DNA from: Bdellovibrio bacteriovorus str. Tiberius
GTDB lineage: Bacteria > Bdellovibrionota > Bdellovibrionia > Bdellovibrionales > Bdellovibrionaceae
Length of the DNA stretch: 64,000 nt
Direction: 5' to 3'
Assembly: GCF_000317895.1 (NCBI RefSeq)
Contig: NC_019567.1
Span: 1,116,001 to 1,180,000, forward strand
The position numbers and the translations under genes are program-made. The notes under the pieces are model-generated. The model was given only the letters and a program-made list of their open reading frames with translations. It was not told where the DNA came from and did not search any database. Shown here one piece after another: positions 1 through 7,858 of the stretch (positions are counted from its first letter, which is position 1; the number at the start of each line of letters is the position of its first letter).

Positions 1-691
1 CGCTCGAGGCAGGGTTTAGACAAGTTTTAATTGCAGCTATCTTCGCACTTTCTTGGGCCGCTAGGGTGCCTCCTAGCGCAAGGGCGCCAGCACGAACAGA
101 GTTCTGGGCTAGGTGTTTGACCTTAATCCTTCCTGAGAAGGACTCTATATTCTCAAGTGACGCACGATATTTCTGTGTATGCAATTCGTAGGTTCTTTTC
201 TTTTCTGCAAGCTCCTGGGATAGCGAAGATTTTGTCCGACCTTGATCACTATAGCTTCTTAGGTGGGCACTTTCGTATTCTAAGTAGGCCTTTTCCTTAT
301 TCATAAAGGCGGCCTTTCGTTCTTTCTGTAGGTTTAGATACGTTTCGATATCTTTTGCCGAAATTCCAAGATTTTGCAGTTGAGCTATCAGCAGTCGGGG
401 GTTCTTCTGATTTTTTACCAAGCCAGTTAATTTTGTTGTATCACGCGGGGGCTTCAATCCAGAGGCCGCCAAGCTTCCAGTGAAGATTCCAGTACCTATT
501 ATGACCTGATCGGATAAACCACAGCGGATCCAAGACTGCGAACTTTGGCAGTCGGCACGAACACTTGCCTCCCAAAGCACATCAGCATTGGCGCAGCCTG
601 CGGGGGCAGGGGGCTCTGCGCCAATGCTATGTGGGGGAACAAATATAATGAATGTGAATGAAAAAGCTTTTGCTTGAACGAGCAGGTTCAT
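1..691 (-). CDS. Exported protein, partial (3' end beyond window)
   Basis: An open frame starts at ATG 691 on the minus strand and runs off the left edge without a stop. The first ~25 residues form a modest signal peptide ending near SIGAEPPAP, with little positive charge. A Cys-containing segment follows, then a charged, Lys/Glu-rich stretch (about residues 120-190) likely to be coiled coil, then an Ala-rich part. The start lies 17 nt after the stop of the pilin-like gene on the same strand, so the two are probably one operon. I do not recognise a domain. A structural or accessory role linked to the pilin-like protein is inference only. Confidence 0.7.
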   Translation of the reverse strand, partial: MNLLVQAKAFSFTFIIFVPPHSIGAEPPAPAGCANADVLWEASVRADCQSSQSWIRCGLSDQVIIGTGIFTGSLAASGLKPPRDTTKLTGLVKNQKNPRLLIAQLQNLGISAKDIETYLNLQKERKAAFMNKEKAYLEYESAHLRSYSDQGRTKSSLSQELAEKKRTYELHTQKYRASLENIESFSGRIKVKHLAQNSVRAGALALGGTLAAQESAKIAAIKTCLNPASS

Positions 692-707
692 AAATTTTAT
701 TTCTCTT

Positions 708-1793
708 TTAAGGATTGGGAGTCTTCAAGTCGCACAGGGCAAGGCGAATTCCCCCACCGTAGTTGGTTTTATATGCTGGGGGTTCTAACGCTACAGACTT
801 TTCTGCAGCGGCATATGATTGGTTTAAGGCAGATAGTTTGGCTGTAGTTAGATCTCCGTAAAAGAAGGAAAGATTAAGGCCAATGGCTTGTTGTGAAACA
901 CGAAGATGGATGTACCTCGAGCCCATCATTGTCGAGTCAGCAAGTCCACCTCCATAGGTCTGGGGGCCGAAGATACTGCCTCCTACATTCCAGACAGCTG
1001 CTAGACTGTTGCTGCTGTTAAATGTCCGGCTTAAAACACATGTGCAAGTGTTTATAGTCTTACTTCCACACCCGTCAAAACCATGTTGCGTGATGCTGAA
1101 ACCTATTAGCTTTAGATCGGGGGCTTTCAAGCCCAAGGCGATGACTTGCGGGTCTTCTTCGATATTTATCGTGCAAGTGTTTTCTGAATTGTTACCCGCA
1201 TGGCAAAAGATCGGGATATTGACGATACCTTCTTGCATGGTGCCTACCGCAGTCGGCATACAGTTCAATATTTTTGCAGCAGAGGGACTGCTTATATCGG
1301 CCAGGATTGTTGTGGAAATTGAAAGAGGCTTTAGAGGGCGTACGGTTTTGGTTTCGTCAAACTCGACAAGCCACTGTCCGCTCCAGTTTGAGTCGTGTCC
1401 TGAATCGATCTGAAGGCGGATGTTCTTCACGAATAAAGTGTTCGAATATCCAGAAGCTTGCTTGCCGACTTCAGCTGTCGTGGTTGTCCCAGCCGTGTTC
1501 GTGTAAAGCTTGGAAACAGTCATGTTCTGTGGATTGATTTTTGAGGCAATAGTGCTATTGAAGGTCTGAGGATTTGGGTTGTTCAAGACGTATTTGCAAA
1601 CCGATCCATCCGCCAAAGTAGATATTAGAAGCTTTTGAAGGTCCGCGGCGGCGAGCTGCTCGTTGAGGGCACGAGCCTCTTTGGATTGATGACTAAGAAC
1701 GCTAGCAACCGTTGCGGCCAGAAGGGCCGTTAGGCCTATCGAGACCAAGACTTGGATCAAAGAATTTCCGCGACTATTTAAGAAGTGTTTCAT
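708..1793 (-). CDS. Pilin-like (pseudopilin) protein with Gln at +5
   Basis: The N terminus MKHFLNSRGNSLIQVLVSIG is a short basic leader, a Gly, then a long hydrophobic helix to about residue 32, followed by a polar globular part rich in Cys and Thr. This is the layout of type IV pilins and type II secretion pseudopilins cleaved by prepilin peptidase. Classical pilins carry Glu at mature position 5; here the aligned residue is Gln. I prefer ATG 1793 to the upstream ATG 1808 because the gene then starts with the usual short basic leader and is preceded by gagagga. At ~361 residues it is long for a major pilin and fits a minor pilin. A second protein of this type is at 32370-33356. Confidence 0.75.
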   Translation of the reverse strand: MKHFLNSRGNSLIQVLVSIGLTALLAATVASVLSHQSKEARALNEQLAAADLQKLLISTLADGSVCKYVLNNPNPQTFNSTIASKINPQNMTVSKLYTNTAGTTTTAEVGKQASGYSNTLFVKNIRLQIDSGHDSNWSGQWLVEFDETKTVRPLKPLSISTTILADISSPSAAKILNCMPTAVGTMQEGIVNIPIFCHAGNNSENTCTINIEEDPQVIALGLKAPDLKLIGFSITQHGFDGCGSKTINTCTCVLSRTFNSSNSLAAVWNVGGSIFGPQTYGGGLADSTMMGSRYIHLRVSQQAIGLNLSFFYGDLTTAKLSALNQSYAAAEKSVALEPPAYKTNYGGGIRLALCDLKTPNP

Positions 1794-2023
1794 TTTGTAT
1801 CCTCTCATTTCGTGCGGTAACGATTGACGTCATTTAGATCGACATCAGGGGCAAAAGACTAAATGAGGATTCCTGTAATCTTCCATGAATGGAACGGGTT
1901 GAAAGTAGATATTGTTTTGGCGGGTAGGCAGTGCAGATCGAGAAACAGATTTTTGCTCCACTGGGGTTCACAAAACGTGTCTATGGGCCGTGAATCGTCA
2001 TACGATATTTGTATGAGGTAGAA

Positions 2024-2407
2024 ATGACTCAAAGCAAAGCAGTATTTGTGACACGTAAAGGAGATCAACTGCACTTCGATGCTGGTGGGGTTTCTATCAA
2101 CGGGGTTTGGTATTCTGGGGCGAGGATACAGATAGTTACTTTGAAAAGACGGTATACAAAAGGACTCGTTCCCATTTTGATTAAGATCTATGATACGAAT
2201 GGGCAGCTGATTTTTAGAAGAACTCCGTTTGGCTTCATAGGTGACGAATTTCAAAGTGCAATTGATGTAGCTCGTCTGTTGGGGTTGCCGATGCATGTGG
2301 AACTGTTTAAAGGTTATCGGTACGTCCCAGCCCTGCTGGGTGCTCTTCTCCTATGTGCATGTCTGGCATGTCTGACCTTTCTTTGTGCAAATTTTTTTCA
2401 TAGGTAA
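2024..2407 (+). CDS. Small protein with C-terminal membrane segment
   Basis: A 128-residue protein starts at ATG 2024 behind the ribosome site GAGGTAGAA; a TTG at 2009 is possible. The first ~100 residues are polar and look folded (many Val, Ile and charged residues). The last ~25, from YVPALLGALLLCACLACL, form a hydrophobic helix followed by HR, so the protein is probably tail-anchored with its N-terminal domain in the cytoplasm. I recognise no family. The DNA encoding the C-terminal Cys/Leu helix also carries the tandem GCATGTCTG motif seen upstream of other genes. Codon pattern and ribosome site support a real gene, but function is unknown. Confidence 0.55.
   Translation: MTQSKAVFVTRKGDQLHFDAGGVSINGVWYSGARIQIVTLKRRYTKGLVPILIKIYDTNGQLIFRRTPFGFIGDEFQSAIDVARLLGLPMHVELFKGYRYVPALLGALLLCACLACLTFLCANFFHR
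2357..2376 (+). promoter_or_regulatory. Tandem GCATGTCTG motif, putative enhancer site
   Basis: GCATGTCTGGCATGTCTGAC reads as two copies of GCATGTCTG in direct repeat with a 9-bp period. It ends about 54 bp before a sigma-54-type promoter and points toward it. Near-identical motifs occur at 31228, 37934 and 53108 in the same orientation relative to their promoter. Binding of an enhancer-binding activator is inference. The site overlaps the end of the preceding coding region. Confidence 0.6.
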
Positions 2408-2428
2408 AATATGAGAATACTTTTTTAA

Positions 2429-2444
2429 TGGCACACAAATAGCA
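2429..2444 (+). promoter_or_regulatory. Sigma-54-type promoter of the 2467 gene
   Basis: TGGCACACAAATAGCA has the invariant GG and GC separated by exactly 10 bp and a near-consensus -24 box (TGGCAC). It lies 23 bp before the start codon, so the 5' leader would be only about 10 nt. Confidence 0.6.
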
Positions 2445-2466
2445 TTGATGATGCTGTGAGGTGCTT

Positions 2467-4299
2467 ATGAAAAAGTCAGAAATACTGTTAGCTTTGGCAT
2501 TCGTCACTATGACCCCTTTCGCTATGGCGCAGGAGGAGTCGTCATATGAAGAGCGAATGGATAAAGAATATGATGAAAGGTATGCCCGCACCCAAGAGAC
2601 AAGGAATGTTGTTTCTGAAGAAAGAGTTCAAAATTTTGATGCCTACTTCTATTACAGCACAAAAGCAAATGGGCAGAATTTGGATATATCTGCTTATAGC
2701 ATTCCGGATAAATTTGGCAGCCAAAAAGAACAATATGCTCAAGCGCTAAATCTATTTCAGGCAGCTTTGGGTATGGATAGTGCGAGGTATTCTAAGGCGA
2801 CTTCTTATGCCGAAAGCTTACAGCTATTAAAGCGCGAATCATTGGTCCTGAGCCGTGACCAGAAGCTGTTGTTTTTGTCCCTTTCGGGGTCATATATGTC
2901 CCAATTCTATTCAGAATCAGTAAAGAATAGAGGTGGCCCGGAAGAGCTCTTTAGTAATGCTCTTGAAAGTGGTACCCAAGGCGGAATATGTGGCGATATC
3001 CACCAGTTCTTAGCCGGTCAAGCGCAAGCACTGGGCTTCAAGGACATTGGTATGCATACTGGATTGTGGCAGAAAGATAAAGCTGGCAAGGATTCCGGCG
3101 GCCATTTTGTCTATCATTTCAAAGACCCGGCAACGGGCCTTTATTACATCCAAAATTATTCTCAGATCATTGCGACAGGCCAGAAGACGCAGCAAGGAAT
3201 GCTGGAGGTAAGCAGTCGAATTCTCGGACCTTTGAGCGGAGTCGTTTATTCACAGGGAGTCAGTGGCAACTATCACTACTATTTACCGAAAACGGCGGCC
3301 TGGATCAAAAATGGACTGAGCGCCTTGGCATATAAGGATGTCAAGGGGTCAGTATTGAGGATGCAAGTGGGACCTCAAGAAAAGTCCGTACAAATTCAAA
3401 CGGTAGCAGAACTTCAAGGTTCATATGTCCGAGCTTTTGCTTTACATCAGCAATTTAATGCAAACGAAGGCAATTACAGATTCTCTGCTGTCGGCGTATC
3501 TGGCCAGGTCGGAGGGAACTTTGTTGTCAAATCCGTTGTTGATGAAGTCGGACTGTTCATCAATGGCTATGGTGGCATCGGTCAGGTGGGATCACCGGCT
3601 TTGGATTCTATCGCAAATTGGGATGAGAAAAGAAGAACGGTTCTATTTCATCAATTAAAGTTTAAAGGAACCGCGCGCATTAATAATACGACCGGACGAG
3701 TTGAGCTTGAGCGCACAAATCTTGATACCAGTCTGATCGGCATGAAAAGAGGAAGCCGTGCAGATATAGTTGCAAAGTTTGGGATCGAACAAGTTTTAAC
3801 TTCGGGGTTTACAGTTGACTATGAAAGAACTGTACGACGAGTCAAGGATGGTTACGGATCTACTCAGACCAAATGGGCTACAGAGGCAGATAAGGTCTCT
3901 GTCGTATTCGATAAACAGGCTGGAAAAGTATATCTAGTTGTTCGCGGCGAGCTTTTCCTATTCGAGGGCGTAGAAAACATGTCTGCGACGGCCGTCAAAA
4001 ATTCCATTGAAGCCAGCGTTCCAGTGGGTCATCTAGGTCAAGTATATGTGAAATACGATTTGGCCAAGATGGTTAAGAATCAGTCTAACGACCCATTTTA
4101 TGATCTTCCCGCGTCGCAGGAGTTTCGTTTAGGAATTAAGAGGGACTTCGCAAAACTGGTCCAATCTGGTGTCGAAGTCAGCTATGCGAAAGGATACAGA
4201 GCGTACCCTTTGCATGAAGATGCCTTTACTCCAGAATTGCAAAGTGAAAACGTCAAGGGCAGGTGGCAAGGAAATATTTGGGTCAGCCTGCGTTGGTAG
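2467..4299 (+). CDS. Exported transglutaminase-like protein with C-terminal beta-barrel-like region
   Basis: ATG 2467 follows GAGGTGCTT; the first ~22 residues are a signal peptide ending AMAQ. Around residue 175 the motif GGICGDIHQFLAGQAQALGF resembles the nucleophile block of transglutaminase/papain-like enzymes (Cys followed by a helix). About 38 residues later comes GGHFVYHFKDPATGLYYI, giving a His and then an Asp as in a Cys-His-Asp triad. The C-terminal half has alternating hydrophobic and polar strands and ends in an aromatic residue (WVSLRW), which fits an outer-membrane barrel. A protein-crosslinking or amidase/protease-like enzyme displayed at the outer membrane is therefore plausible; barrel and activity are inferred. 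A sigma-54-type promoter and tandem motif lie just upstream. Confidence 0.7.
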   Translation: MKKSEILLALAFVTMTPFAMAQEESSYEERMDKEYDERYARTQETRNVVSEERVQNFDAYFYYSTKANGQNLDISAYSIPDKFGSQKEQYAQALNLFQAALGMDSARYSKATSYAESLQLLKRESLVLSRDQKLLFLSLSGSYMSQFYSESVKNRGGPEELFSNALESGTQGGICGDIHQFLAGQAQALGFKDIGMHTGLWQKDKAGKDSGGHFVYHFKDPATGLYYIQNYSQIIATGQKTQQGMLEVSSRILGPLSGVVYSQGVSGNYHYYLPKTAAWIKNGLSALAYKDVKGSVLRMQVGPQEKSVQIQTVAELQGSYVRAFALHQQFNANEGNYRFSAVGVSGQVGGNFVVKSVVDEVGLFINGYGGIGQVGSPALDSIANWDEKRRTVLFHQLKFKGTARINNTTGRVELERTNLDTSLIGMKRGSRADIVAKFGIEQVLTSGFTVDYERTVRRVKDGYGSTQTKWATEADKVSVVFDKQAGKVYLVVRGELFLFEGVENMSATAVKNSIEASVPVGHLGQVYVKYDLAKMVKNQSNDPFYDLPASQEFRLGIKRDFAKLVQSGVEVSYAKGYRAYPLHEDAFTPELQSENVKGRWQGNIWVSLRW

Positions 4300-4386
4300 T
4301 AGAAGAGTTCGGGAGCGGTCGAGCACGCTCCCGGGCTTGAATTGGATTCCACGCCCTAGCCTTGGGCAAATTCTATAAGGATGTTC

Positions 4387-4400
4387 GTGTCTGGCATGAC
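4387..4400 (+). promoter_or_regulatory. Degenerate tandem-motif site
   Basis: GTGTCTGGCATGAC is a weaker copy of the GCATGTCTGGCATGTCTG motif. It lies between two genes, about 160 bp before a possible sigma-54-type promoter at 4562. It is imperfect, so confidence is moderate to low. Confidence 0.35.
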
Positions 4401-4561
4401 TTAGTAGTAGTAGACAAAAGCTTTCATTTTCATGTAACCCCCTGTTAAAACAAAACAAAACAAACAAAACAAAAAGTAAAAGTTTTGTCCCTTTTGTGTC
4501 ACTCCTGGCAAGTAAAGGCTTCGTGGTCCTACGATTAATTCATTTTAAGGTGGCGTTTTGC

Positions 4562-4577
4562 CGGCACACTTTGAGCT
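4562..4577 (+). promoter_or_regulatory. Possible sigma-54-type promoter of the 4637 gene
   Basis: CGGCACACTTTGAGCT has GG and GC spaced by 10 bp with a good -24 box (GGCACA) and a weak -12 box. The leader to the ATG would be about 50 nt. The preceding ~100 bp is rich in AAAAC repeats (4445-4475). Confidence 0.4.
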
Positions 4578-4636
4578 ATGTTAGTTCATAACAACAGCGG
4601 AATAACCGAGTTGAATAAAAACCAAGGAGAAATACA

Positions 4637-5221
4637 ATGAAAAAAATCATTCTAGTTGCGTCGGTCTTTTTGTCTCAGATGAGTATGGCATCATCACCAG
4701 CTAAGGTGAATGAGTGCTTTGGCAAGGTTAAGGATTTTAGCGATCGTTTGCTCGAGGTGGCTACGCCAGTAGCAAGCTCTGAAGGAGTTCTAGTAGGAAC
4801 AACATCTAATGGTGAAGCTTGCCAGGTGAGTGTCACACAGAGGACTTCAGGCACTTGGGGAGGCGTGGAAGCCCATGAAGAGATCTATGTTTCAGTCAAA
4901 AGCGCTTCAGGCATTGTATCGTTTAATATTGAGAATTATCACGACAGTACTATTTCTGGCGCAACCGGTACTAGGCTATCTCTTCCAGATAAAAAGGTGG
5001 ACTTTAATGTGGGGCAGTGCAGAGTCGATAGTGAAAACTTGTTGGCAAAAGTCTCTTTTTCTCAGCTCTACGTGATGAAGAAGCTTTCAGTCTCGAACTT
5101 GGGCAACGGTATTTTGCAATTTAAAGTTAAGGAAGATGGCGATGGTCTTTTGGGCTTGGGAGAGCTGTTGACGATCGGTCTTAAAAACGATTGTACAGTA
5201 GACCTCAATAGTCAACGATAA
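4637..5221 (+). CDS. Small exported protein, unknown
   Basis: A 194-residue protein with an excellent ribosome site (AAGGAGAAATACA) and a signal peptide MKKIILVASVFLSQMSMAS. The mature part has four Cys residues and predicted beta-rich sequence, consistent with a periplasmic or secreted disulfide-bonded domain. No known family recognised. It stands alone, with a possible sigma-54-type promoter ahead and a strong terminator behind, so it is probably a single-gene unit. Confidence 0.7.
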   Translation: MKKIILVASVFLSQMSMASSPAKVNECFGKVKDFSDRLLEVATPVASSEGVLVGTTSNGEACQVSVTQRTSGTWGGVEAHEEIYVSVKSASGIVSFNIENYHDSTISGATGTRLSLPDKKVDFNVGQCRVDSENLLAKVSFSQLYVMKKLSVSNLGNGILQFKVKEDGDGLLGLGELLTIGLKNDCTVDLNSQR

Positions 5222-5255
5222 CACCCATACATATATTTGGACTTTTTAGAATCAG

Positions 5256-5292
5256 GGTTTCTGAGTGGAATGTCTTGCAATACCCAGAAACT
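5256..5292. promoter_or_regulatory. Weak TGTTTC/GAAACA-type dyad after a gene
   Basis: GGTTTC and GAAACT are separated by 25 bp, and the outer arms extend to an imperfect CAGGGTTTCTG / CAGAAACTCTG pairing. Unlike the other copies it lies downstream of a gene and just before a terminator, so it may simply be an RNA hairpin. Confidence 0.25.
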
Positions 5293-5303
5293 CTGTTAAG
5301 TGT

Positions 5304-5343
5304 CCCCAAAGATCAGAGGTCTGTGCTTTGGGGCTGTCTTTTT
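5304..5343 (+). terminator. Rho-independent terminator of the 4637 gene
   Basis: CCCCAAAG and CTTTGGGG form a perfect 8-bp stem around a 14-nt loop, followed closely by a T-run (CTGTCTTTTTG). Confidence 0.7.
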
Positions 5344-5596
5344 GAAGCGAGCAGAGCTAATATGTAACCTTAACTTCTGCCTTTAGTTGCGAGATTTCAG
5401 ATTTGCATTCTTTGTATGAACTCCAGCTTAACATGGCAATTGTTCCAGAAACTTCGGGGCTCTTTATTGAAACCCAAAGTTGATCGTTTGGAAAGAACGG
5501 AACGTATATGCAAGAAAATCAAAAAAGGGAGTCGCAATGATTCCTTTTCTTTCGGGTATACGCTTAATCAGACAATTACAAATACTTCCAGTTTAA

Positions 5597-5874
5597 GATA
5601 CCTTGCCATCTAACCCAGGTGCCCTCGATGAATCGAACTCTTGTGAGAAACCCAAGAGGCAAGACTTACAGATTTATGGGAGAACCGCCGTGGGTGCGAC
5701 TGGTATATTTCGCGGAACCCAACTGATGATCAGTTTTTTGATAAAAAGATCTATTACCAAATGGTAGTCCGGATTGATGACGGCAAACTTTTATCGTTCG
5801 AAACTTCTAAGCGTAAAGGCGATTCCACCAAGGCCCATGCAGTTTGTATTTTGAATCCGACTAGGGTTTTCTAG
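5597..5874 (+). pseudogene. Decayed gene remnant with frameshift
   Basis: No intact gene covers 5222-5917. From 5597 one frame reads protein-like sequence (TAVGATGIFRGTQ near 5690-5725); it then hits a stop, while another frame continues with RIDDGKLLSF and ends GDSTKAHAVCILNPTRVF, stop at 5872-5874. A single-base frameshift near 5725-5750 would join them. No start codon or ribosome site is convincing. The last 18 codons are repeated at 7643-7699. The original function is not recognisable. The region 5344-5596 holds nothing I can support. Confidence 0.5.
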
Positions 5875-5915
5875 GGGACAAGAGCCTAGGTCCTGTTTTC
5901 CGTGGACCTAGGCGG
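5818..5915 (+). repeat. ~98-bp direct repeat, copy 1
   Basis: This stretch matches 7643-7741 in direct orientation with only a few differences. It contains the last codons of a decayed gene (ending NPTRVF) and then a perfect 10-bp hairpin. The two copies bracket a 1.7-kb segment with two exported-protein genes and a transposase-like fragment. Confidence 0.8.
5884..5913. terminator. Strong hairpin, likely bidirectional terminator
   Basis: GCCTAGGTCC and GGACCTAGGC pair perfectly over 10 bp around a 10-nt loop. It lies between the pseudogene end and the convergent gene end at 5918. There is no clear T-run on either side, so termination is inferred from position and stem strength. Confidence 0.45.
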
Positions 5916-5917
5916 AT

Positions 5918-6919
5918 TTACTGAATGCATTTAAGATTTAATAAACGCACTTGATCCGCTGCTGAGCAGTCAATGCAAGTACCCGCTTCCGTTCCTGATT
6001 GATGAAGAGCCTTCTCGGGATCAATTTCCAATAAGGAATAGCTATCAGCATCCTTATTAAATTTTAACGCGTAAATGTGCCCATCGGATCCGAAGTGAGG
6101 ATAATAGACCATGTCACTTCCGAACGAAATCTTATTTAAGGACTTAGTTTTTAAGTCCAAGATAAAAATAGATTGTTGAATAGATAGAACGTTTGCTCCT
6201 GTGCCTTTCTGTGTACTATTTGCGTGAAAGGCCGTATATTTTCCGTCATAACTAAAATCCATTTTTCCGGCCATCATATTAAGTTCATAATTTTTCGTGC
6301 ATGTTCCATCGTTAGCAAGGTTATAAATCACGCTGCTTTCAGACTTTACATTCCAACCTGCAATCTTAGTTCCATCTTTCGAAAGCATAGGAAGTTTTAG
6401 ATCGATATTTTCACAAAACTTTTTGACTGGCGAGGCTGGCTTCACGGCCTCGCCAGAGATTTCGTAATCTCTCATAAATCCGTAGTAGGTGATAACTCGC
6501 ACCTTTGATTTCTTGGCATCTTTCAGTTTTTCAATAAATCCCAAAGATTGATAATAGCCAGACATTTCAGAATCGATATAAGAAGGTTTGCTGTCATTTT
6601 GGTTTACATAGTCAGAGGACTTATAGAAACACATCGATCTGTCATTTCCACAGTGAGGAATCGTCACGAGATTTGCACCAACAATAGGGTAAGGTTCCCA
6701 AGTGCGGCCTTTCGTCAGACACTTGCCGGTTTCTAATGAAAGAGTGCAATCCCCGCTCATATAAATTTTCTTTTGTGTTGTATCTACTCGTATGAAATAG
6801 GTCGGCTTAACCTCAAGAGGAACTTCACGCACAAGTCCCTTAACCTGATTACGGCAAGAGTCTTCCGCAAATGCAGAAGCGGCCATGATTAAAAGCAGCG
6901 CAATAATTAATAGCCTCAT
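5918..6919 (-). CDS. Exported beta-propeller-like protein
   Basis: A 333-residue protein with a signal peptide (MRLLIIALLLIMAASAFAED). The second half has repeated segments such as DGTKIAGWNV, SYDGKYTAFHA and HFGSDGHIYALKF, resembling the WD40-like/TolB-type propeller blade (D-G-x-x-I/Y-A). Several Cys are spread over the chain. Its ATG overlaps the stop of the upstream thioredoxin-like gene by 4 nt, so the pair is translationally coupled and probably acts together in the periplasm. No precise function can be assigned. Confidence 0.7.
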   Translation of the reverse strand: MRLLIIALLLIMAASAFAEDSCRNQVKGLVREVPLEVKPTYFIRVDTTQKKIYMSGDCTLSLETGKCLTKGRTWEPYPIVGANLVTIPHCGNDRSMCFYKSSDYVNQNDSKPSYIDSEMSGYYQSLGFIEKLKDAKKSKVRVITYYGFMRDYEISGEAVKPASPVKKFCENIDLKLPMLSKDGTKIAGWNVKSESSVIYNLANDGTCTKNYELNMMAGKMDFSYDGKYTAFHANSTQKGTGANVLSIQQSIFILDLKTKSLNKISFGSDMVYYPHFGSDGHIYALKFNKDADSYSLLEIDPEKALHQSGTEAGTCIDCSAADQVRLLNLKCIQ

Positions 6920-7338
6920 TTGAAATATTCCTTTAAACGATGTTGGAACTTTTCTGGACTGTCATAGCCGGGGTTAAAGCTTCCTTGAAGTTGACCATTT
7001 TTAAAGAAAATATAAGATGGAAAATGCAGAAGCGCATTTTTTTTGATTAAGATCTCAGAGTTCAATATCTCGATTTTGTGAAGATCCACCTTCAACATAT
7101 TTTCTTTAGTATTCGTCACAGGATCTAAGAGAGGTAGAAAAGCGACTTTTGCTTTGGTGGCGGCTGATTTATATTCGGGCAGGGCTTTCAATGAAAGATA
7201 CATATGCGGTGATAAGACGAAAATCACGCCCTTGGAATGATGTTTCAGGTAGCTGCTTAGATCTTTATCGGTAAATGACGATTTTGCACTGGCTGAGTAA
7301 GTGGAGAATGCGCACATCAGAAAAAAAATTAATCTCAT
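6916..7338 (-). CDS. Exported thioredoxin-fold-like protein lacking CXXC
   Basis: A 140-residue protein with a signal peptide ending ASAK. The pattern GVIFVLSPHMYLS, then a central region and LLHFPSYIFFKNGQLQGSF follows the thioredoxin fold: a beta strand leading to the active-site loop, later a cis-Pro region and F-F-K-N-G. In place of the CXXC redox motif it has SPHM, so it is probably not a thiol-disulfide oxidoreductase. It is coupled to the propeller-like gene by an ATGA overlap. The fold is inferred from pattern only. No clear promoter was identified upstream. Confidence 0.6.
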   Translation of the reverse strand: MRLIFFLMCAFSTYSASAKSSFTDKDLSSYLKHHSKGVIFVLSPHMYLSLKALPEYKSAATKAKVAFLPLLDPVTNTKENMLKVDLHKIEILNSEILIKKNALLHFPSYIFFKNGQLQGSFNPGYDSPEKFQHRLKEYFK

Positions 7339-7347
7339 ATGATGAGA

Positions 7348-7593
7348 CTAAACACGGAAGCGACTCGAAGCAAGTTGATTACGGATGCAGGCTATGACCG
7401 GTTTAAGGGCTAGACCGTCCGCTGGCGCCGCGACCGAAGAGCATGTCGGCAGGACGCAAGTAGCTGATCCCGTATGCTGCCGGTGATAGTTGTACAGGTA
7501 AGAGTAGTTGTTTAAAATATTCCATGATTTTTGATAGGCGGACGGTGCATTGGGACGAATGAAGACTTGTTGAATTTCTAGCTCTTCCCTCAC
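7348..7593 (-). pseudogene. Transposase-like fragment (tentative)
   Basis: An 81-codon open frame contains NNYSYLYNYHRQH, close to the YNxxRxH signature near the C terminus of DDE transposases of IS3/IS481 type. It is preceded by VFIRPNAPSAYQKS, as in the loop before it. The catalytic DDE part is absent and the residues after RQH do not look like a transposase. This would be a relic of an insertion event. It is short, so the call is tentative. Confidence 0.35.
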
Positions 7594-7600
7594 AGTGTAG

Positions 7601-7699
7601 CGACCGCCTTTATCTGCTGAGCAATATCATCAAAAACGAAACGGTGATTCCACCAAAGCCCATGCAGTTTGTATTTTGAATCCGACTAGGGTTTTCTAG
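7601..7699 (+). pseudogene. Second copy of the decayed gene tail
   Basis: A frame open from 7601 reads AEQYHQKRNGDSTKAHAV and ends NPTRVF at the stop 7697-7699. It shares its last ~20 codons with the remnant ending at 5874 (QKRNGDST here, SKRKGDST there). No start codon is evident. Homology fades upstream, which suggests two related but diverged genes, or one gene partly duplicated. Confidence 0.45.
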
Positions 7700-7741
7700 G
7701 GGACAAGAGCCTAGGTCCTGTTTTTCCGGGGACCTAGGCCG
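7643..7741 (+). repeat. ~98-bp direct repeat, copy 2
   Basis: Matches 5818-5915, including the coding tail and the GCCTAGGTCC/GGACCTAGGC hairpin (7709-7718 with 7730-7739). The hairpin loop carries TGTTTTTCC, which also serves as the left arm of a TGTTTC/GAAACA-type dyad. Confidence 0.8.
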
Positions 7742-7754
7742 CCGTTCGGAAACA
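7719..7754. promoter_or_regulatory. TGTTTC-N24-GAAACA-type dyad (site M)
   Basis: TGTTTT and GAAACA arms flank 24 bp, with outer C and G extending the symmetry (CTGTTT ... AAACAG). It lies 105 bp before the lipoprotein start at 7859. The left arm is imperfect and sits in the repeat hairpin, so this is one of the weaker copies. Confidence 0.4.
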
Positions 7755-7858
7755 GATTTGTCATTAGGTTCCTTCTTAAAGGTCCGCCTGGCATATAAAG
7801 GCAGGCGGCGATAGTACATCCTTAAAGTATGTTTAGTGTCAAAATAGGGATGCATTGT

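Noticed and set aside
4445-4475. AAAACAAAAC run considered as an origin or phase-variation tract
   Set aside because: Irregular repeat in a non-coding region with no DnaA boxes; kept only as AT-rich DNA upstream of a promoter.
5416-5613. 65-codon open frame after the 5304 terminator
   Set aside because: No ribosome site, no signal peptide, low-complexity Lys/Arg/Ser content, and it runs into a decayed region. Treated as chance.
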